Of a stretch of DNA of 64,000 nucleotides, positions 21,157 to 32,800 are shown piece after piece. The position numbers were made by a program, and so were the translations under genes. The notes under the pieces are model-generated. The model was not told where the DNA came from. It worked only from the letters and a program-made list of their open reading frames with translations, and searched no databases. This stretch comes from Plantago ovata (lineage: Eukaryota > Streptophyta > Magnoliopsida > Lamiales > Plantaginaceae), in the NCBI GenBank assembly GCA_028274465.1, contig CM051458.1, positions 35,724,692 through 35,788,691 of the forward strand, in the 5' to 3' direction. Position 1 is the first letter of the stretch; each line of letters begins with the position of its first letter.

Positions 21157-22510
21157 AACTCCCCAAACCGAACCTTTGCTTGTCCTCAAGCAACTAAGCT
21201 AGACTCTAATGCAAAAAACATGCAAGACACAAAATGGAGTCTCATGCCAAATAAAATGAACTAATCTACTGAATCTACCAAAAAACATATGAACAAAAAC
21301 CATATAAATCAAAGCATGAATATAGGATGAAGAATACCTCGATTGACTTATACACATCCACATAAGCACTTATGTCAAGACAAGATAGTCTCTCGTAACA
21401 TTCTCTACCTGGACCTAGTCAGTGACGACGTAATGAAGCATGCTAAGATACGAATGGTTGTCCCGTGCCTATGAAACTGAGAACTTACTACTGTTCCACC
21501 ATGTTAAGACTTTCCCTCAAAGAGGTCGAACCAGTACTTGGCTCTCATCAAACGAAGGAGGGTTCCTTATAAAAGATAACACTCCCCTATTCTACCCATC
21601 TCAAAATTAAAGTCTTAAGCTATTCACCACTTCCTGAATGGCAGGACGAGGGTGGTCTAGAACAGATGACACTTAAGACAAAAAAGATAAAAAAATAGAA
21701 AATTACAACACGCTTACGAACTTTACAAGAATGGGAAATAAGACTCAACACTTTGCTAAACTGCTACTTGGCTTTTCTTTTTTGGACCATTTTTTTGCTT
21801 TTTTGGGGTCTTTTTTTTTACTTTTTTTCTTTCCAGATTTTTTTCTTTTCTTTTTCTCTCTTTTTTTTCTGGAATTTTTTCTTTCTTTCTTTTTTTTTCG
21901 ATTTTTTTCTAGCCAGCAGTAGCATAACAAAAAGAGAAACAAAATGACTCACACGACTTCCCCAAACCTATTCGAAAGAATAGGTTGGAGTACAAAATTT
22001 ACGGAAAAGGAAAAATAAACTCACCATACGAAAATGAAAAACGAAAAACAAGTCTAATGATGGTGTAACCCCCTCCCCAAACCTATTCGGACAGAATAGG
22101 TTATAAACAAAGGATCACACAACCTCACACTACCTCCTTCCTAGGCATTTTAGTAATCTCAAACATGGTGAAGACTTGTTGCCTCTTAGGTACATAATTA
22201 CTCGGGAAACAACCATAAGACCCTAACATGCATCATCCTATTATAAAGGCCTTCGTGAACCGCAGTAGAGAAAACACCACTAAGTGATGTCGAGGCTACC
22301 AAGCTTAACTAAGTGCAATACATAAATGTGACAAGCCAAGCGAGAAAAACCTCAAACAAATTCATAGAGATGAAGCATACGATCAATGACATAGTTGGTT
22401 GATCTATCCAATAAAAAAGTTCAAAAAATTCGGCAATAAACTCCATATAAAACATGCAAGACTATCTAGGATGAATGCCGTGAATGCAACCTAAAAAACT
22501 AAGAAAGCAG
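21157..22510 (-). other. Gypsy B 3' non-coding region
   Basis: Closely parallels 10198-11560 of gypsy A, including the long pyrimidine tract (about 21772-21908) and the CCTATTCGAAAGAATAGG-like palindromes. No gene. Confidence 0.75.
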
Positions 22511-22515
22511 TAAAC

Positions 22516-23829
22516 TGATGAACGCGCTGGTGTCGTGTTCCAATGCGAACGGATCAAATAAATTTGTAATTAGCCAAAGGCAATCCACAACTACAACGAA
22601 AACCGTAGTGTAGCAGTAGAATGACTCGAGTGTCGTTCTCTCAGGACTATAACTAGCTTTATCAAATTTAATTTAGAATATAAAAACAGCAAACAAATAG
22701 CAGAGGGGTTTCTAGCAGATAATGGAGATTGGTGATAGTATGGTCCTTCTTAACATAACGGGTCGATAATCAAGCATAAATTTCTCGGTCTTGCATAGAG
22801 ATCTTTGAATCAATCTAGTGTCCTGTTGCAAATATTAAGCACTACGAAGATAATTGGTCTGACAAGTCAATCACTATTGTCCTAATGTGTTCCATAATTA
22901 TTCAACACTACGAAGATAATTGGTCTGATGGTCGACAAGTGTCCAATTGTGCATAATAATTAATACAACATACGAGAATTTAGGTTGTGCCTGATCAACG
23001 AAATAAAGCAATGACACGGAGTATAATGCGCGATATAGCCATTAGCATGATTATCTTCCCTTCGCTAAGAATTCACATACTACCACCAACGATAAGTTTA
23101 GCTACTCATAATAGGCATGCAATCAACAGAAATCATAGAAGAAAACATATTGAAAGATATATAAAATAAGTAGATTAAACTGTAAGATACAAGTTATCGA
23201 AGGTTGTCAATCTCCGAAGAATTGCGATCCTACGAGCTCCAATCCACTATGAAAAAGTATCCCCTAAGCTACAGAACTCCCAGGACAGGCCCCGGGAAGT
23301 TCCTACCTAAAACTATAGAGAGAGGTGAGAAAGTAGGTCTGGAAAGATATGATTTTCGGAGAAAGCTGAGCAACTATATATAGGCCCCGAAATACCACGG
23401 GGCGGTTCGCCCCACACGCCCGGCGGTTCGCCCGGTGTGGGGCGGTTCGCCCCAGCTTTGCGGCGGCTCGCCCGACGGGTTTTTCGCGGAATTCCGCGTT
23501 TTCGACGTGTTTTTGGATTTCTTCCCCTTTTCGGACTCGGTTTCTGACTTCTAGTAGCCTTCTAACCTCCAGATTCGGCCCCTAGACTTCAAATTCTATC
23601 CGGAAACCTTCAGATACTCCAAATAGGCTTCTGGAACACCAATTCCTTGTCAACTTCAATATAATTGCCCGGAAATCCTCGAATTTCAACCAAAACCTGT
23701 AAAATAAAATCTAAATGGAAACGTGACACTATTCTAATAAAATGCATTAAAATATAACTAAATTAACATAGATGATAGCTAAAATAGGTGAAAAACACTC
23801 GAATGAAAGTGTAAAATACACATTCATCA
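22516..23829 (-). mobile_element. Solo LTR of the gypsy A/B family
   Basis: It is one LTR of 1314 bp with TGATGAACG and TTCATCA ends, flanked by taaac at 22511-22515 and 23830-23834, with no internal region. This is the product of recombination between the two LTRs of an element that had inserted in gypsy B. TATA is at 23374-23383 with perfect palindromes at 23399-23413 and 23439-23453 and an imperfect one between them. Confidence 0.93.
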
Positions 23830-24039
23830 TAAACGTGCAAATGCAAATGTAAACAGAGAAACAAGATACCATACTCAACATCACAAAGCCAAATAATACT
23901 TAACATCATGGTTCACATCCCCTCCCCCTCATAAAACTTAAGCTAGTCCCTAGAAAAAGAGAATGAGTAAATAAAAAGTGATACTAGATGTTACCGAACG
24001 GTTTGGCCTCGGTCGGCTGAGAGCGGACATGTGAAAAGA

Positions 24040-24109
24040 CTAATTATTGGGATTGAAATCCCCATAATAGTCCCTCCACATGTCGGACAGGAGATCATTA
24101 CCACTAATG
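24040..24109 (-). pseudogene. C-terminal tail of the env-like ORF in gypsy B
   Basis: On the minus strand the last codons read LLSDMWRDYYGDFNPNN, homologous to the end of the gypsy A env-like ORF. The rest of that ORF is missing; the sequence upstream is the gag-like ORF, so a large deletion joined the two. Confidence 0.7.
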
Positions 24110-25018
24110 TTATCCATTATCAAATGGAAATGAATCTTGTGCATCCGTTCCATTACTCCTCGCATCTTGGGAACCATCCTTGGCTCCTCTCCGTATCTGC
24201 TCAAGCAAGTCCACGATTCCCTGAAAACTAAAATTAACAAAACCAAGAAAAACAAAATCTAAAAAATAACTAAGGGAATCAGATGGAAAATAAAAAGAGT
24301 AAAGAGGATCAAAATTCCTTTGGAACTCATAGGTGGGCACATGGACCAGAACGTAGGAGTCAAGATCAAGAGTATCTGTAGCAATTGATTCAGAGACACC
24401 AAAATCTTCAGAGATTGGCTCCTCGACCTTAACACAACTGACGCCTTCACTCTCTGACTCAAGTGAAGCAATGGATTCAGTTATCACCTCCTCCACGACT
24501 TCCTCTTGACCAACAACCTCGACATCCGCAAGTAAGAATGTGGAATGCAAGCTAAGCACTGAGGAGACTTCATCAATGGATTCTTCTCCACATTCCTCTT
24601 CATCGGCAATGTCGATTTCTGGTGGCTGACTACTGAAGCGAGACGTCCATGCCCCTAACCCGGGAGGTGAGTCCCTATCCCAATGTTCCAGAAACTTGCT
24701 GGTTACTTCACCCCAAGTGCGCAATGATTTTTCCGGCGGGATTCTGAGCCATCTTCGAGCGTACCCTTCCAAGGCTCTTATAAATCCTCTCATACAAAGT
24801 TGCTCATGTGATAAAATAACCCCCTCCTCATTCTCACGAGGTATCCTCAACACACCTTCCTCGTATGTGTCTAAGAACCCTCTTGGATCATCACCCATTG
24901 AAAACGTGGAGAGAATGGAGTAGTACGCAGGATCAAAGTCATAATTCCTGCAATCGTCATCCAATGTTATGCAAGGACCTCGAGGCATCACATACCGGGG
25001 CAACGGTGGTTGACTCAT
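24110..25018 (-). CDS. Gypsy B short gag-like protein
   Basis: This is a 302-codon open frame on the minus strand starting about 300 bp inside the primer site. Residues 40-120 resemble the core of a gypsy Gag: DDPRGFLDTYEEG, then LCMRGFIRALEGYARRWLRI and TWGEVTSKFLEHW. The rest is acidic (many Glu, Ser, Val) and there is no zinc knuckle or protease. It differs clearly from the gypsy A Gag, so gypsy B has either swapped or diverged its gag. The open frame suggests it may be kept because it helps packaging, but that is inference; a chance survival in a young copy is also possible. Confidence 0.6.
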   Translation of the reverse strand: MSQPPLPRYVMPRGPCITLDDDCRNYDFDPAYYSILSTFSMGDDPRGFLDTYEEGVLRIPRENEEGVILSHEQLCMRGFIRALEGYARRWLRIPPEKSLRTWGEVTSKFLEHWDRDSPPGLGAWTSRFSSQPPEIDIADEEECGEESIDEVSSVLSLHSTFLLADVEVVGQEEVVEEVITESIASLESESEGVSCVKVEEPISEDFGVSESIATDTLDLDSYVLVHVPTYEFQRNFDPLYSFYFPSDSLSYFLDFVFLGFVNFSFQGIVDLLEQIRRGAKDGSQDARSNGTDAQDSFPFDNG

Positions 25019-25324
25019 CCTTCATATAACTAGTTTCTGCACAGGAGGAAATAAGAAACCAAGGAGCAGAATCCACAAAAGAAAAAGAAATACTTGCAAA
25101 GAAAAGAACAAAGAGTGCAAACAAACACAATGTAACCGAGAACTACGAGAGCGCAAGCACGTAAGGTAACCGAGATCAGATTAGATGAATTTTCTGAAAA
25201 AGATAGGGGGAAAGAAATAGGGTAAGAAAGTGAGATTTCCTGAGAGCAAACCCCCAGAGCCTGTTCTTCTGTAGGGAACCGAATGCTGAAAATATAAACA
25301 AATTAAATATAAAAAGGAGTATAG

Positions 25325-25342
25325 TCCCCGGCAACGGTGCCA
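25325..25342 (-). promoter_or_regulatory. Gypsy B primer binding site, tRNA-Asp type
   Basis: On the minus strand TGGCACCGTTGCCGGGGA lies three bases inside the 5' LTR and matches plant tRNA-Asp with one change. Confidence 0.8.
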
Positions 25343-25345
25343 ATT

Positions 25346-26646
25346 TGATGAACGCGGGTTTGTCGGGTCCCGGTTCAGTCAAATATATTGTTATTTAGCC
25401 AAAGGCAATCCACAACTACAACGAAAACCGTAGTGTAGCAGTAGAATGACTCGAGTGTCGTTCTCTCAGGACTATAACTAGCTTTATCAAATCTAATTAA
25501 GAATATAAAAACAGCAGACGTAAAAGCAAAGGGGGTTTCTAACAGATAATGGAGATTGGTGATAGTATGATCCTTCAAAGCATAACGGGTCGATAATCAT
25601 GCATAAATTCCTCGGTCTTGCATGGAGATCTTTGATCAATCTAATGTCCTGTTGTAATTATTAAGCACTACGAAGATAACGATTCTGACAAGTCAAGCAC
25701 TATTGTCTTATTGTGTTCCGTAATTATTCAACACTACGAAGATAAACTCGCGTGCAGGTCGACGAGGGTCCAATTGTGCTTAATAATTAATACAACATAC
25801 GAGAATTTAGGTTGTGCTTGATCAACGAAATAAAGCAATAACACGGAGTATAATGCGCGATATAACCATTAGCATGATTATCTTCCCTTCGCTAAGAATT
25901 CACATACTACCACCAACGATAAGTTTAGCTACTCATAATAGGCATGCAATCAACAGAAATCATAGAAAAAAACATGTTGAAAGATATAATAAAATAAGTA
26001 GAATAAACTGTAAGATACAAAGTTACTGAAGGTTGTCAATCTCCGGAGAATTGCGATCCTACAAGCTCCAATCTGCTATGAAAAAGTGTCCCCTAAGCTA
26101 CGAACCCCCAGAACAAGCTCCGGGAAGTCCCTACCTAAAACTACAGAGAAAGGTGAGAAAGTAGGTCTGGAAAAGTATGAATTTCGGAGAAAATCTGAGC
26201 AACTATATATAGGCCTCGAAATACTGTGGGGCGAACGGGCGGTTCTCCCGGTGTGTGGCGGTTCGCCCCACATCTGGGGCGGTTCGCCCCGAAGAGTTTT
26301 TCGCGGAATTCGGCGTTTTCGACGCGTTTTTGGATTTCTTCCCCTTTTCGGTCTCGGTTTTTGACTTCTAGTGGCCTTCTAACCTCCAGATTCGACCCCT
26401 AGACTCCAAATCCTATCTGGAAACCTTCAGATACTCCAAATAGACTTCTGGAACACCAATTCCTTGTCAACTTCAATATAATTGCCCTGAAATCCTCGAT
26501 TTTCAACCAAAACCTGTAAAATAAAATCTAAAGGGAAACGTGACACTATTCTAATAAAATGCACTAAAATATAGCTAAATTAACATAGAGGATAGCTAAA
26601 ATAGGTGAAAAAGACTCGAATGAAAGTGTAAAATACACATTCATCA
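25346..26646 (-). repeat. Gypsy B 5' LTR
   Basis: It is 1301 bp, nearly identical to 19882-21156 except for about 26 extra bases in the palindrome region (26227-26290). There an additional broken palindrome unit (gggcgaacgggcggttctcccg) has been gained or the other LTR has lost it. TATA is at 26203-26212. Confidence 0.92.
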
Positions 26647-26651
26647 GGCAT

Positions 26652-26949
26652 CAGGGCATGAACAACAATAATATCAACATAGAGCTTTCAAGAGTATCAA
26701 AGATCACCAAGAGAGGCAGAGAGCTTTCGAGAGTACTAGAGCAACAAATATTAACAATCCACCAAACTAAGAATCACATATGACCCAAATAACATCATCA
26801 AACAAAGGGTTGTTGGAATGGAACTCACATATTGAGGAAAGCGTGACATTATTCGTATACCTTAGGAGATCTTGATGAAACCACCATGACGAAAACTCCA
26901 TAATTTCCATTTTCTAATTGACTGATTAGACCACAAACAAAAACTCATA
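26652..26949. other. CACTA-1 interior, right part
   Basis: Short non-coding stretch with a loose repeat (gagctttcaagagtatcaaag and gagctttcgagagtactagag). No gene. Confidence 0.6.
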
Positions 26950-27140
26950 TAGGGACGGATAAGCTTATCCGTCTCTAAATTTGCGACGGATAAACCTATC
27001 CGTCGCAAATTTAGCGACGGATAAACTCATCCGTCGCTAATTACCGGTCAGATTAGTATCCGTCGTTAAAATCACCGATCCGTCGCTATTTTGCGACGGA
27101 TCAAATCCGTCGCTATTAATCCGTCTCTATTTGGCTGTTT
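26950..27140. repeat. CACTA-1 right subterminal repeats
   Basis: Eight or more copies of the GCGACGGAT word in both orientations (for example tttagcgacggataaactc), inverted relative to the left end. Confidence 0.85.
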
Positions 27141-27153
27141 TCTTGTAGTGAGT

Positions 27154-27512
27154 AAAGACAAATCACCAATCACCTTTGTTCGTGCAACTGATAGTGGTCA
27201 ACCAGAACTCTATCAATTTGGTCCATCTAAGGTTGCTGAAATAAGCAATCAACTACCTACGACCAAAAAGCCCGATGTTGCTACTCAAAGTAACAAGACC
27301 TTAAAAGGAAAACAGGTTGCTGAAAAGCAAACTGTTCAGAAAAAGAATGTTGTAAAGCATTCTGCCAAACAAGTTGTTGAAAAGCAATTTGTTAAGACTA
27401 AAGGCAAGATTACTGAAAGTAATCAGAAGACCTTTGCTGAAAAACCTGAATCAAGTAAGGTTGTTGAGACAAAAGCTCAGCATACTCCGAAAAGTGGACT
27501 TGGATTTAAAAC
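27154..27512 (+). pseudogene. copia gag-pol linker segment
   Basis: The copia sequence resumes after CACTA-1 and stays open: FVRATDSGQPELYQFGPSK, then repeated Ala-Glu-Lys and Lys/Gln-rich words. It is a low-complexity linker between the zinc knuckle and protease with no enzyme motif. It is cut by the TRIM at 27518. Confidence 0.7.
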
Positions 27513-27517
27513 CAAGC

Positions 27518-28334
27518 TGTAACGACCCGACCAATCCGGCCGGCGTGGTTACTCCTGGACGGACCCACACACGTCTCAACAGTATGATATTGTCCGCTTT
27601 GGGCCTGAGCCCGTACGGATTTGCTTTTGGAATCACCCGAAAGGCCTCATACCATGTGAGAGTGGTGGTCTAACATATATACCCTTTATTCCAATCACTC
27701 TTAAGCGATGTGGGATGCGGGGCATTACAAACTACCCCCATTAAAGCCTCGACGTCCTCATCGAGCGCCTTAAGTGGTGGGGGTGACAAACTGACAATAA
27801 CCTTTACCAACCGTCCACCCGGTGCGGGCTTTGGGTTGGTCTAGGCTCTGATACCATTTGTAACGACCCGACCAATCCGGCCGGCGTCTTTTGGAATCAC
27901 CCGAAAGGCCTCATACCATGTGAGAGTGGTGGTCTAACATATATACCCTTTATTCCAATCACTCTTAAGCGATGTGGGATGCGGGGCATTACAAACTACC
28001 CCCATTAAAGCCTCGACGTCCTCGTCGAGCGCCTTAAGTGGTGGGGGTGACAAACTGACAATAACCTTTACCAACCGTCCACCCGGTGCGGGCTTTGGGT
28101 TGGTCTAGGCTCTGATACCATTTGTAACGACCCGACCAATCCGGCCGGCGTGGTTACTCCTGGACGGACCCACACACGTCTCAACAGTATGATATTGTCC
28201 GCTTTGGGCCTGAGCCCGCACGGATTTGCTTTTGAAATCACCTGAAAGGCCTCATACCATGTGAGAGTGGTGGTCTAACATATATACCCTCTATTCCAAT
28301 CACTCTTAAGCGATGTGGGATGCGGGGCATTACA
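27518..28334 (-). mobile_element. TRIM retrotransposon, three LTRs in tandem
   Basis: LTRs TGTAACGACCCGACC...GGGGCATTACA lie at 27518-27729 (212 bp), 27859-27993 (135 bp, with an internal deletion of about 77 bp) and 28123-28334 (212 bp). The two short internal segments (27730-27858, 27994-28122) each end with the primer site TGGTATCAGAGCC on the minus strand (27844-27856, 28108-28120). The whole is flanked by caagc at 27513-27517 and 28335-28339. A terminal-repeat retrotransposon in miniature has no coding capacity; a three-LTR array arises by unequal recombination or template switching. Confidence 0.94.
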
Positions 28335-28339
28335 CAAGC

Positions 28340-29040
28340 AAACTCATTTTTCATGAGTATAAGCAAAGTCAGCAAAGATACTTCAAAGAGATGAACAAAA
28401 CCAAGCCTAAGAGTTCTGACAAAACTCAAAATGCTAGGAATAGAAGGAACCTTGCTAGAAAAGAACTTACTGAAAAGTATGTTCAGCAAAAGGGTCAACC
28501 AAGCAAGACACCACATCAGAAAGTGGACTTGATTAGCAATGATACAAAGTCTTTCAGTTCTAAGCCCTCTAGTTCCTCAGCAAGTAGAAAACAAGTCAAG
28601 ATTGAAAAACTCAAGACTTGGGTTTCCACTGGATGTTTTCTTGAACATGTTAATGGACATCCAATATTGGATAATTAACTTGTTTGCTCTTGATTGTGCA
28701 GACTTCAGCCACGGAAACAAACAATGCAATTGGGCACTTTGACAGTGGTTGTGGAAAGCACATGACGGGTAATAAGAAAAACCTTATAAACTATAGACAG
28801 TGGTCTGAATGTCCAACAATAAGGTTTGCTGGTGGAGGCTTTGGTTCTACTAAAGGTTATGGTGACGTGAAGTTAGGATGCATTACCATTTCGGGAGTTC
28901 TTTATGTCAAAAATCTTAAGTTTAACCTTTTCAGCATGAGTCAATTCGCTGACAGAGGTAACTTCATCAAAATCAAAGTGATGAATGTAAACTTATTGAC
29001 TTTGAGACAAAGAAGGTTATCATGGTTGCTAGAAGATTAG
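28340..29040 (+). pseudogene. copia protease region
   Basis: A Lys/Ser-rich linker (28340-28676) ends in a stop. After a gap, the frame from 28684 holds the copia aspartic protease: HFDSGCGKHMTG with catalytic Asp at 28741, then GYGDVKLG, then GVLYVKNLKFNLFSMSQ, the conserved LxYVPxLxxNLLSVxQ-type block. The protease releases the Gag and Pol proteins. A frameshift just past 28980 leads to the GAG-pre-integrase region. Confidence 0.8.
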
Positions 29041-30182
29041 GAGGTCTCTATACCGTAGATTGGTCTTCAGCAATCGTTGAAAAATGCCTTATCTCAGATC
29101 ATGATTGCCTTGCTGAAAAAGCATGGTTATGACATAAACGAACAAGTCACCTAAACTTCAAGACGCTGAATAAGCTGTCTAAAAAGGCACTTGTAGTTGG
29201 ATTACCTAAGGTTACTTTTAAGAAGGATGGTATTTGCAATGCATGTCAGCAAGGAAAACAAACCAAAACTTCTTTCAAGAACAAGGCAGTACCGTCAACT
29301 ACAAAACCTTTACAACTCTTGCACATGGACTTGTTTAAATCTTCTTTAACAAGCTATGTTGGCAAGAAGTATGGTCTGGTGGTGGTAGATGACTATTCAA
29401 GATTCACTTGGGTAGTATTTATCAAACACAAGTCTGAAACAAGGACTGAAATACCTAACTTGCTGAACAAGCTCGAAGTCATGAAACATGACAAGGTAAA
29501 AGTCATAAGAACAGACCATGGTACTGAGTTTGTAAACCAGTGCATAACTGAGTATTGCACTTCAAAATGCATACAACATCAGTTATCCTCAGTAAGAACA
29601 CCTCAATAAAATGGTGTTGCTGAAAGGAAGAATCGTACCCTTAAGGAAGCAGCTAGAACAATGCTTGCTGACACTGAAATAAGTGAAACTTATTGGGTTG
29701 AAGCGATTAATACCGTCTGATATACTCAAAACTCCCTATGAGTTATTTGTTGGAAGACCTCCTAACATCACCCATCTAAGAGCATTTGGTTGCAAATGCT
29801 CTGTTCTTAACAATGGTAGAGAATACTTAAGAACATTTCAACCAAAGGCAGATGAAGCGATATTTCTTGGCAACTCCTTGCATAGCAAAGCTTATAGAGC
29901 TTACAACAAAAAGGCACAAAAGATCGAAGAATCATTGCATGTTGTATTCTATGAAAAATCACAAGGAGTCCCTGCTGAAGAAGAAATATCAGAATGTATG
30001 AAGAAATTACTCATACATGAGCAAAGAACTGAATCCAATGCTAGAAATGTCAAATCAATTGAACTAAATGATGATTCTGACCATGACACTCCTCCCCCAA
30101 GTCATGACAAGATAAATATAGTTCATGATAAAGAATTTCCGGCTAAGGACGCAGTTGCTCCAGATGTTGCTGAAACTACGTA
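29041..30182 (+). pseudogene. copia integrase region
   Basis: The zinc-binding HHCC region is visible (HKRTSHLNF, then CNACQQGKQ near 29240). The catalytic DDE triad is present: Asp in LLHMDLF (about 29328), Asp in RTDHGTEF (about 29513) and Glu in NGVAERKNR (about 29618). A nonsense TAA at 29607 sits directly before that NGVAERKNR block, and another stop and a frame change follow near 29710. The C-terminal part (TPYELFVGRPPNITHLRAFGC, then the FLG motif) is open from 29683 to 30182. Integrase inserts the cDNA into the genome; this copy cannot. Confidence 0.85.
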
Positions 30183-30189
30183 ACTTCAT

Positions 30190-32110
30190 GTGTCTGCTGA
30201 CGAGTTACCTCGAACCAGCAATGTTGAACAAACAGTTGTTGATGAACCAATTTCAGCAGAAACACAACAAGATACCAGTAGTATTGAACAAGTACATGCT
30301 GAAGAGTCACATGCTGAAACGCAAACTTATTCAGATCCAAAGAGCAGAAAACCTGTTAATATATGGATTAGAGATCATCCCTCTACGGATATGATTGGTG
30401 ATGTTGACAAATGCCAAGTGACTAGATCCAAAGTATCTACTAATCAAGAACTTGCTGAAGAAGCAAACGACATTGACGTAGAAGCTTTGTTCTCTTGCTT
30501 TGTTTCAGAAATTGAACCTAAGACCATAGAAGAAGCCTTAAAGCATTCTGAATGGATCAAGGCAATGCAAGAAGAGCTGGATCAATTTGAATGGAACAAA
30601 GTCTAGAAACTTGTACCCCTTGCTGAAGGAAAGAAAGCAATTGGTACAAAGTGGGTGTTCAGAAACAAGCTGAGTGAGTCTGGAGAAGTAACAAGGAACA
30701 AAGCACGTTTAGTTGCTCAAGGTTTCTGCCAGACTGAAGGATTGGACTATGATGAGTCTTATGCACCAGTTGCAAGATTGGATGCAATTAGACTTTTCTT
30801 AGCCTTTGTTGCTCACAATGACTTCATTGTTTATCAAATGGATGTTAAAAGTGCATTCCTAAATGGTGAACTTGCTGAAGAAGTCTACCTAGAACCTATG
30901 TTTTGAATCTCGTCTCGGAGTCCATCTCGGACGACCTCCTGAGATGGGTCAACCCGAGTTATCTCGGAGGTTTGTCTCGGACGACGTCATAAATATGTAA
31001 TTATATTTAATTAATAATAATCAATAAAATTTGAAATAATACAATATAATCTTGAATAATATTTCAACCCGACCCGGCGAGATTCAAAACACAGCCCAGA
31101 ACAACCCCTGGCTTTGAACTTCCCTCAGAAACCAAGATGGTATACGAGCTTCAGAAAGCTGTATATGGTCTAAAGCAAGCACCAAGAGCTTGGTATGATA
31201 CCTTAGCTAAGTTTTTGCTGGATAATGGTTTCAAGAAAGGTGAAGTTGACAAAACCTTATTTACCATGAAGTAAAATACTCTTCCAGATTTATGTGGATG
31301 ACATAATATTTGGATCTAAGGACAAGCAACTTTGTGATGATTTTGTCAAACTCATGACAAACAAGTTTGAAATGAGCATGATGGGCAAATTGAATTATTT
31401 CCTAGGATTGCAAGTCAAGCAACTCAAAGATGGAATATTCATAAATCAAGCAAAGTATGCAAAGGAAATGCTCATAAAATTCAGGATCAAAGAGGAAGAA
31501 AAACCTGAAAAGATCCCTATGAGTGTTGGTACCAAATTGGGCTATACTAAACAAGATAAAAGTGTTGATGAACACAAGTATAGGAAGCTCATTGGTTCCT
31601 TGATGTATCTAACAACAAGTAGACCTGATATTCAGTATGATGTTTGTGTGTGTGCAAGATTTCAATCTGATCCAAGAGAATCACACTACAAAAAGGCACT
31701 TAAAATACTGAAATATGTTAAAGGTACAGTCAATGTTGGATTATGGTATCCAAAAGATTCTGGATTGGAATTGGTTGGTTATTCTGATGCTGATCATGGA
31801 GGATCAACTCTTGATATACTTCTGGAACTTGTCAGTTTCTAGGTACAAGATTAATTTCATGGTTCAACAAGAAGCAAACCTGTGTTGCTAATTCATCCAC
31901 TGAATCTGAATACATTGCGGCTGGTTGTTGCACAACTCAAATCCTATGGATTCAGCAACAATTAAGAGATTATGGTATTTCTGCAAAGAAAACACCAATC
32001 TTTTGTGATAATACAAGTGCTATTGCTATCACGCAAAATCCTAAAGTTCCACTCAAGGACAAAGCACATTGATATTAGACATCATTTCATTAGAGATCAT
32101 GTGGAAAAAG
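30190..32110 (+). pseudogene. copia reverse transcriptase and RNase H
   Basis: After an acidic linker, the RVT_2 domain begins near 30540 (ALKHSEWIKAMQEELDQFE), then [26 protein letters not shown] and [15 protein letters not shown] with a catalytic Asp. A hAT-like MITE interrupts at 30896. Past it come YGLKQAPRAWY and YVDDIIFG (31291), the second catalytic pair. RNase H follows: YSDADHG (about 31780), then STESEYIAAG (about 31900) and DNTSAI after a frameshift near 31815. Nonsense codons lie at 30604 and 31271. Together this is a full but dead copia polymerase. Confidence 0.87.
30896..31094. mobile_element. hAT-like MITE, 199 bp
   Basis: Termini CTATGTTTTGAATCTCG and CGAGATTCAAAACACAG are 17-bp inverted repeats with one mismatch. 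The 8-bp flanks are cctagaac (30888-30895) and cccagaac (31095-31102), seven of eight identical. An 8-bp duplication points to hAT. It interrupts the reverse transcriptase between LEP and PGFE codons. Confidence 0.87.
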
Positions 32111-32800
32111 GAGACATTGAGGTTTTCTGAAACAGGCATTCAGCAAGTAATTCCTTCAAACCGGGTATTTGTTAGGAAACTTGATCATTTGCTGAGACGG
32201 GAACTCAGTAAGAAGACTTCAAAGATTGATGTGATATTTGATTAAGGGAGAATTTTCAGCAAATGCAAGGCTTGATACTTGAAAAGGTAAGTGCTAAAGT
32301 CAGATTGAATAAAATCGCTGAAAAGATTCTTCTTTACTTCAGCAAGCAATTAGCGTTGGAGTAAAAGAGATCAAATCCCATGAATCAAGGTAAAATCAAT
32401 TTGTGACGTTAATCATGACACAGATAAGCTCGCTGTAAATCATGACATGAAATACAATCGTGGCCATTGATTTTAAAGCAGTTGATGATCCAACGGTTGA
32501 TATTACAATGAGAAAGTATGCTCTGACGGTTTTATGTTAGTGGTCCACTACGCATTTAATGCAAAGGCTCCACTAACTCAATTAATCTCTGTTTTACCCT
32601 TGCTGAGAACTCAAAACCATTGAGCTTCTCACATAACAGAGATACTATATAAATGAATAGTTAGAGAAAGACAAAATTATTTAACTCACATTTCCTTTCT
32701 TTGCAAAAATTCCCTAGCTTGTGCTCTGAAATACTGTACCTCCGGTAAAAAAGAAAAGTCTATTTTTCGTACACTCTCAACCCTTAATACTATATAAGAG
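32111..32800 (+). other. copia spacer between RNase H and env-like ORF
   Basis: No gene recognised. An A/G-rich run and gctga-type words continue. The word tttgttaggaaacttgatc at 32168 resembles the first bases of the LTR and could mark an old duplication. A TATA-like tactatataaatg (32642-32654) lies 150 bp before the next ORF and could serve a separate transcript. Confidence 0.45.

Larger units (their letters stand above)
19882..26646 (-). mobile_element. Gypsy B: deletion derivative of the gypsy A family
   Basis: It has the same termini as gypsy A (TGATGAACG to TTCATCA), with ggcat at 19877-19881 and 26647-26651. The LTRs are 19882-21156 and 25346-26646. The interior keeps the family 3' non-coding region and only the last codons of the env-like ORF, then a different short gag-like ORF and a tRNA-Asp primer site. 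A solo LTR is nested inside. No polymerase or integrase is present. Confidence 0.93.
18725..27150. mobile_element. CACTA-1, non-autonomous CACTA (En/Spm) transposon
   Basis: It starts CACTACAAGAAAAACAGG (18725) and ends TTCTTGTAGTG (27150), with 3-bp duplication agt at 18722-18724 and 27151-27153. Subterminal GCGACGGAT repeats occupy both ends. Without gypsy B the element is about 1.66 kb, too short for a transposase, and none is seen. It carries a tRNA-Pro-like gene (19087-19156). It inserted between the copia gag knuckle and protease regions. Confidence 0.95.

Noticed and set aside
32168..32186. LTR-like start tttgttaggaaacttgatc as a third LTR
   Set aside because: Similarity stops after about 15 bases.
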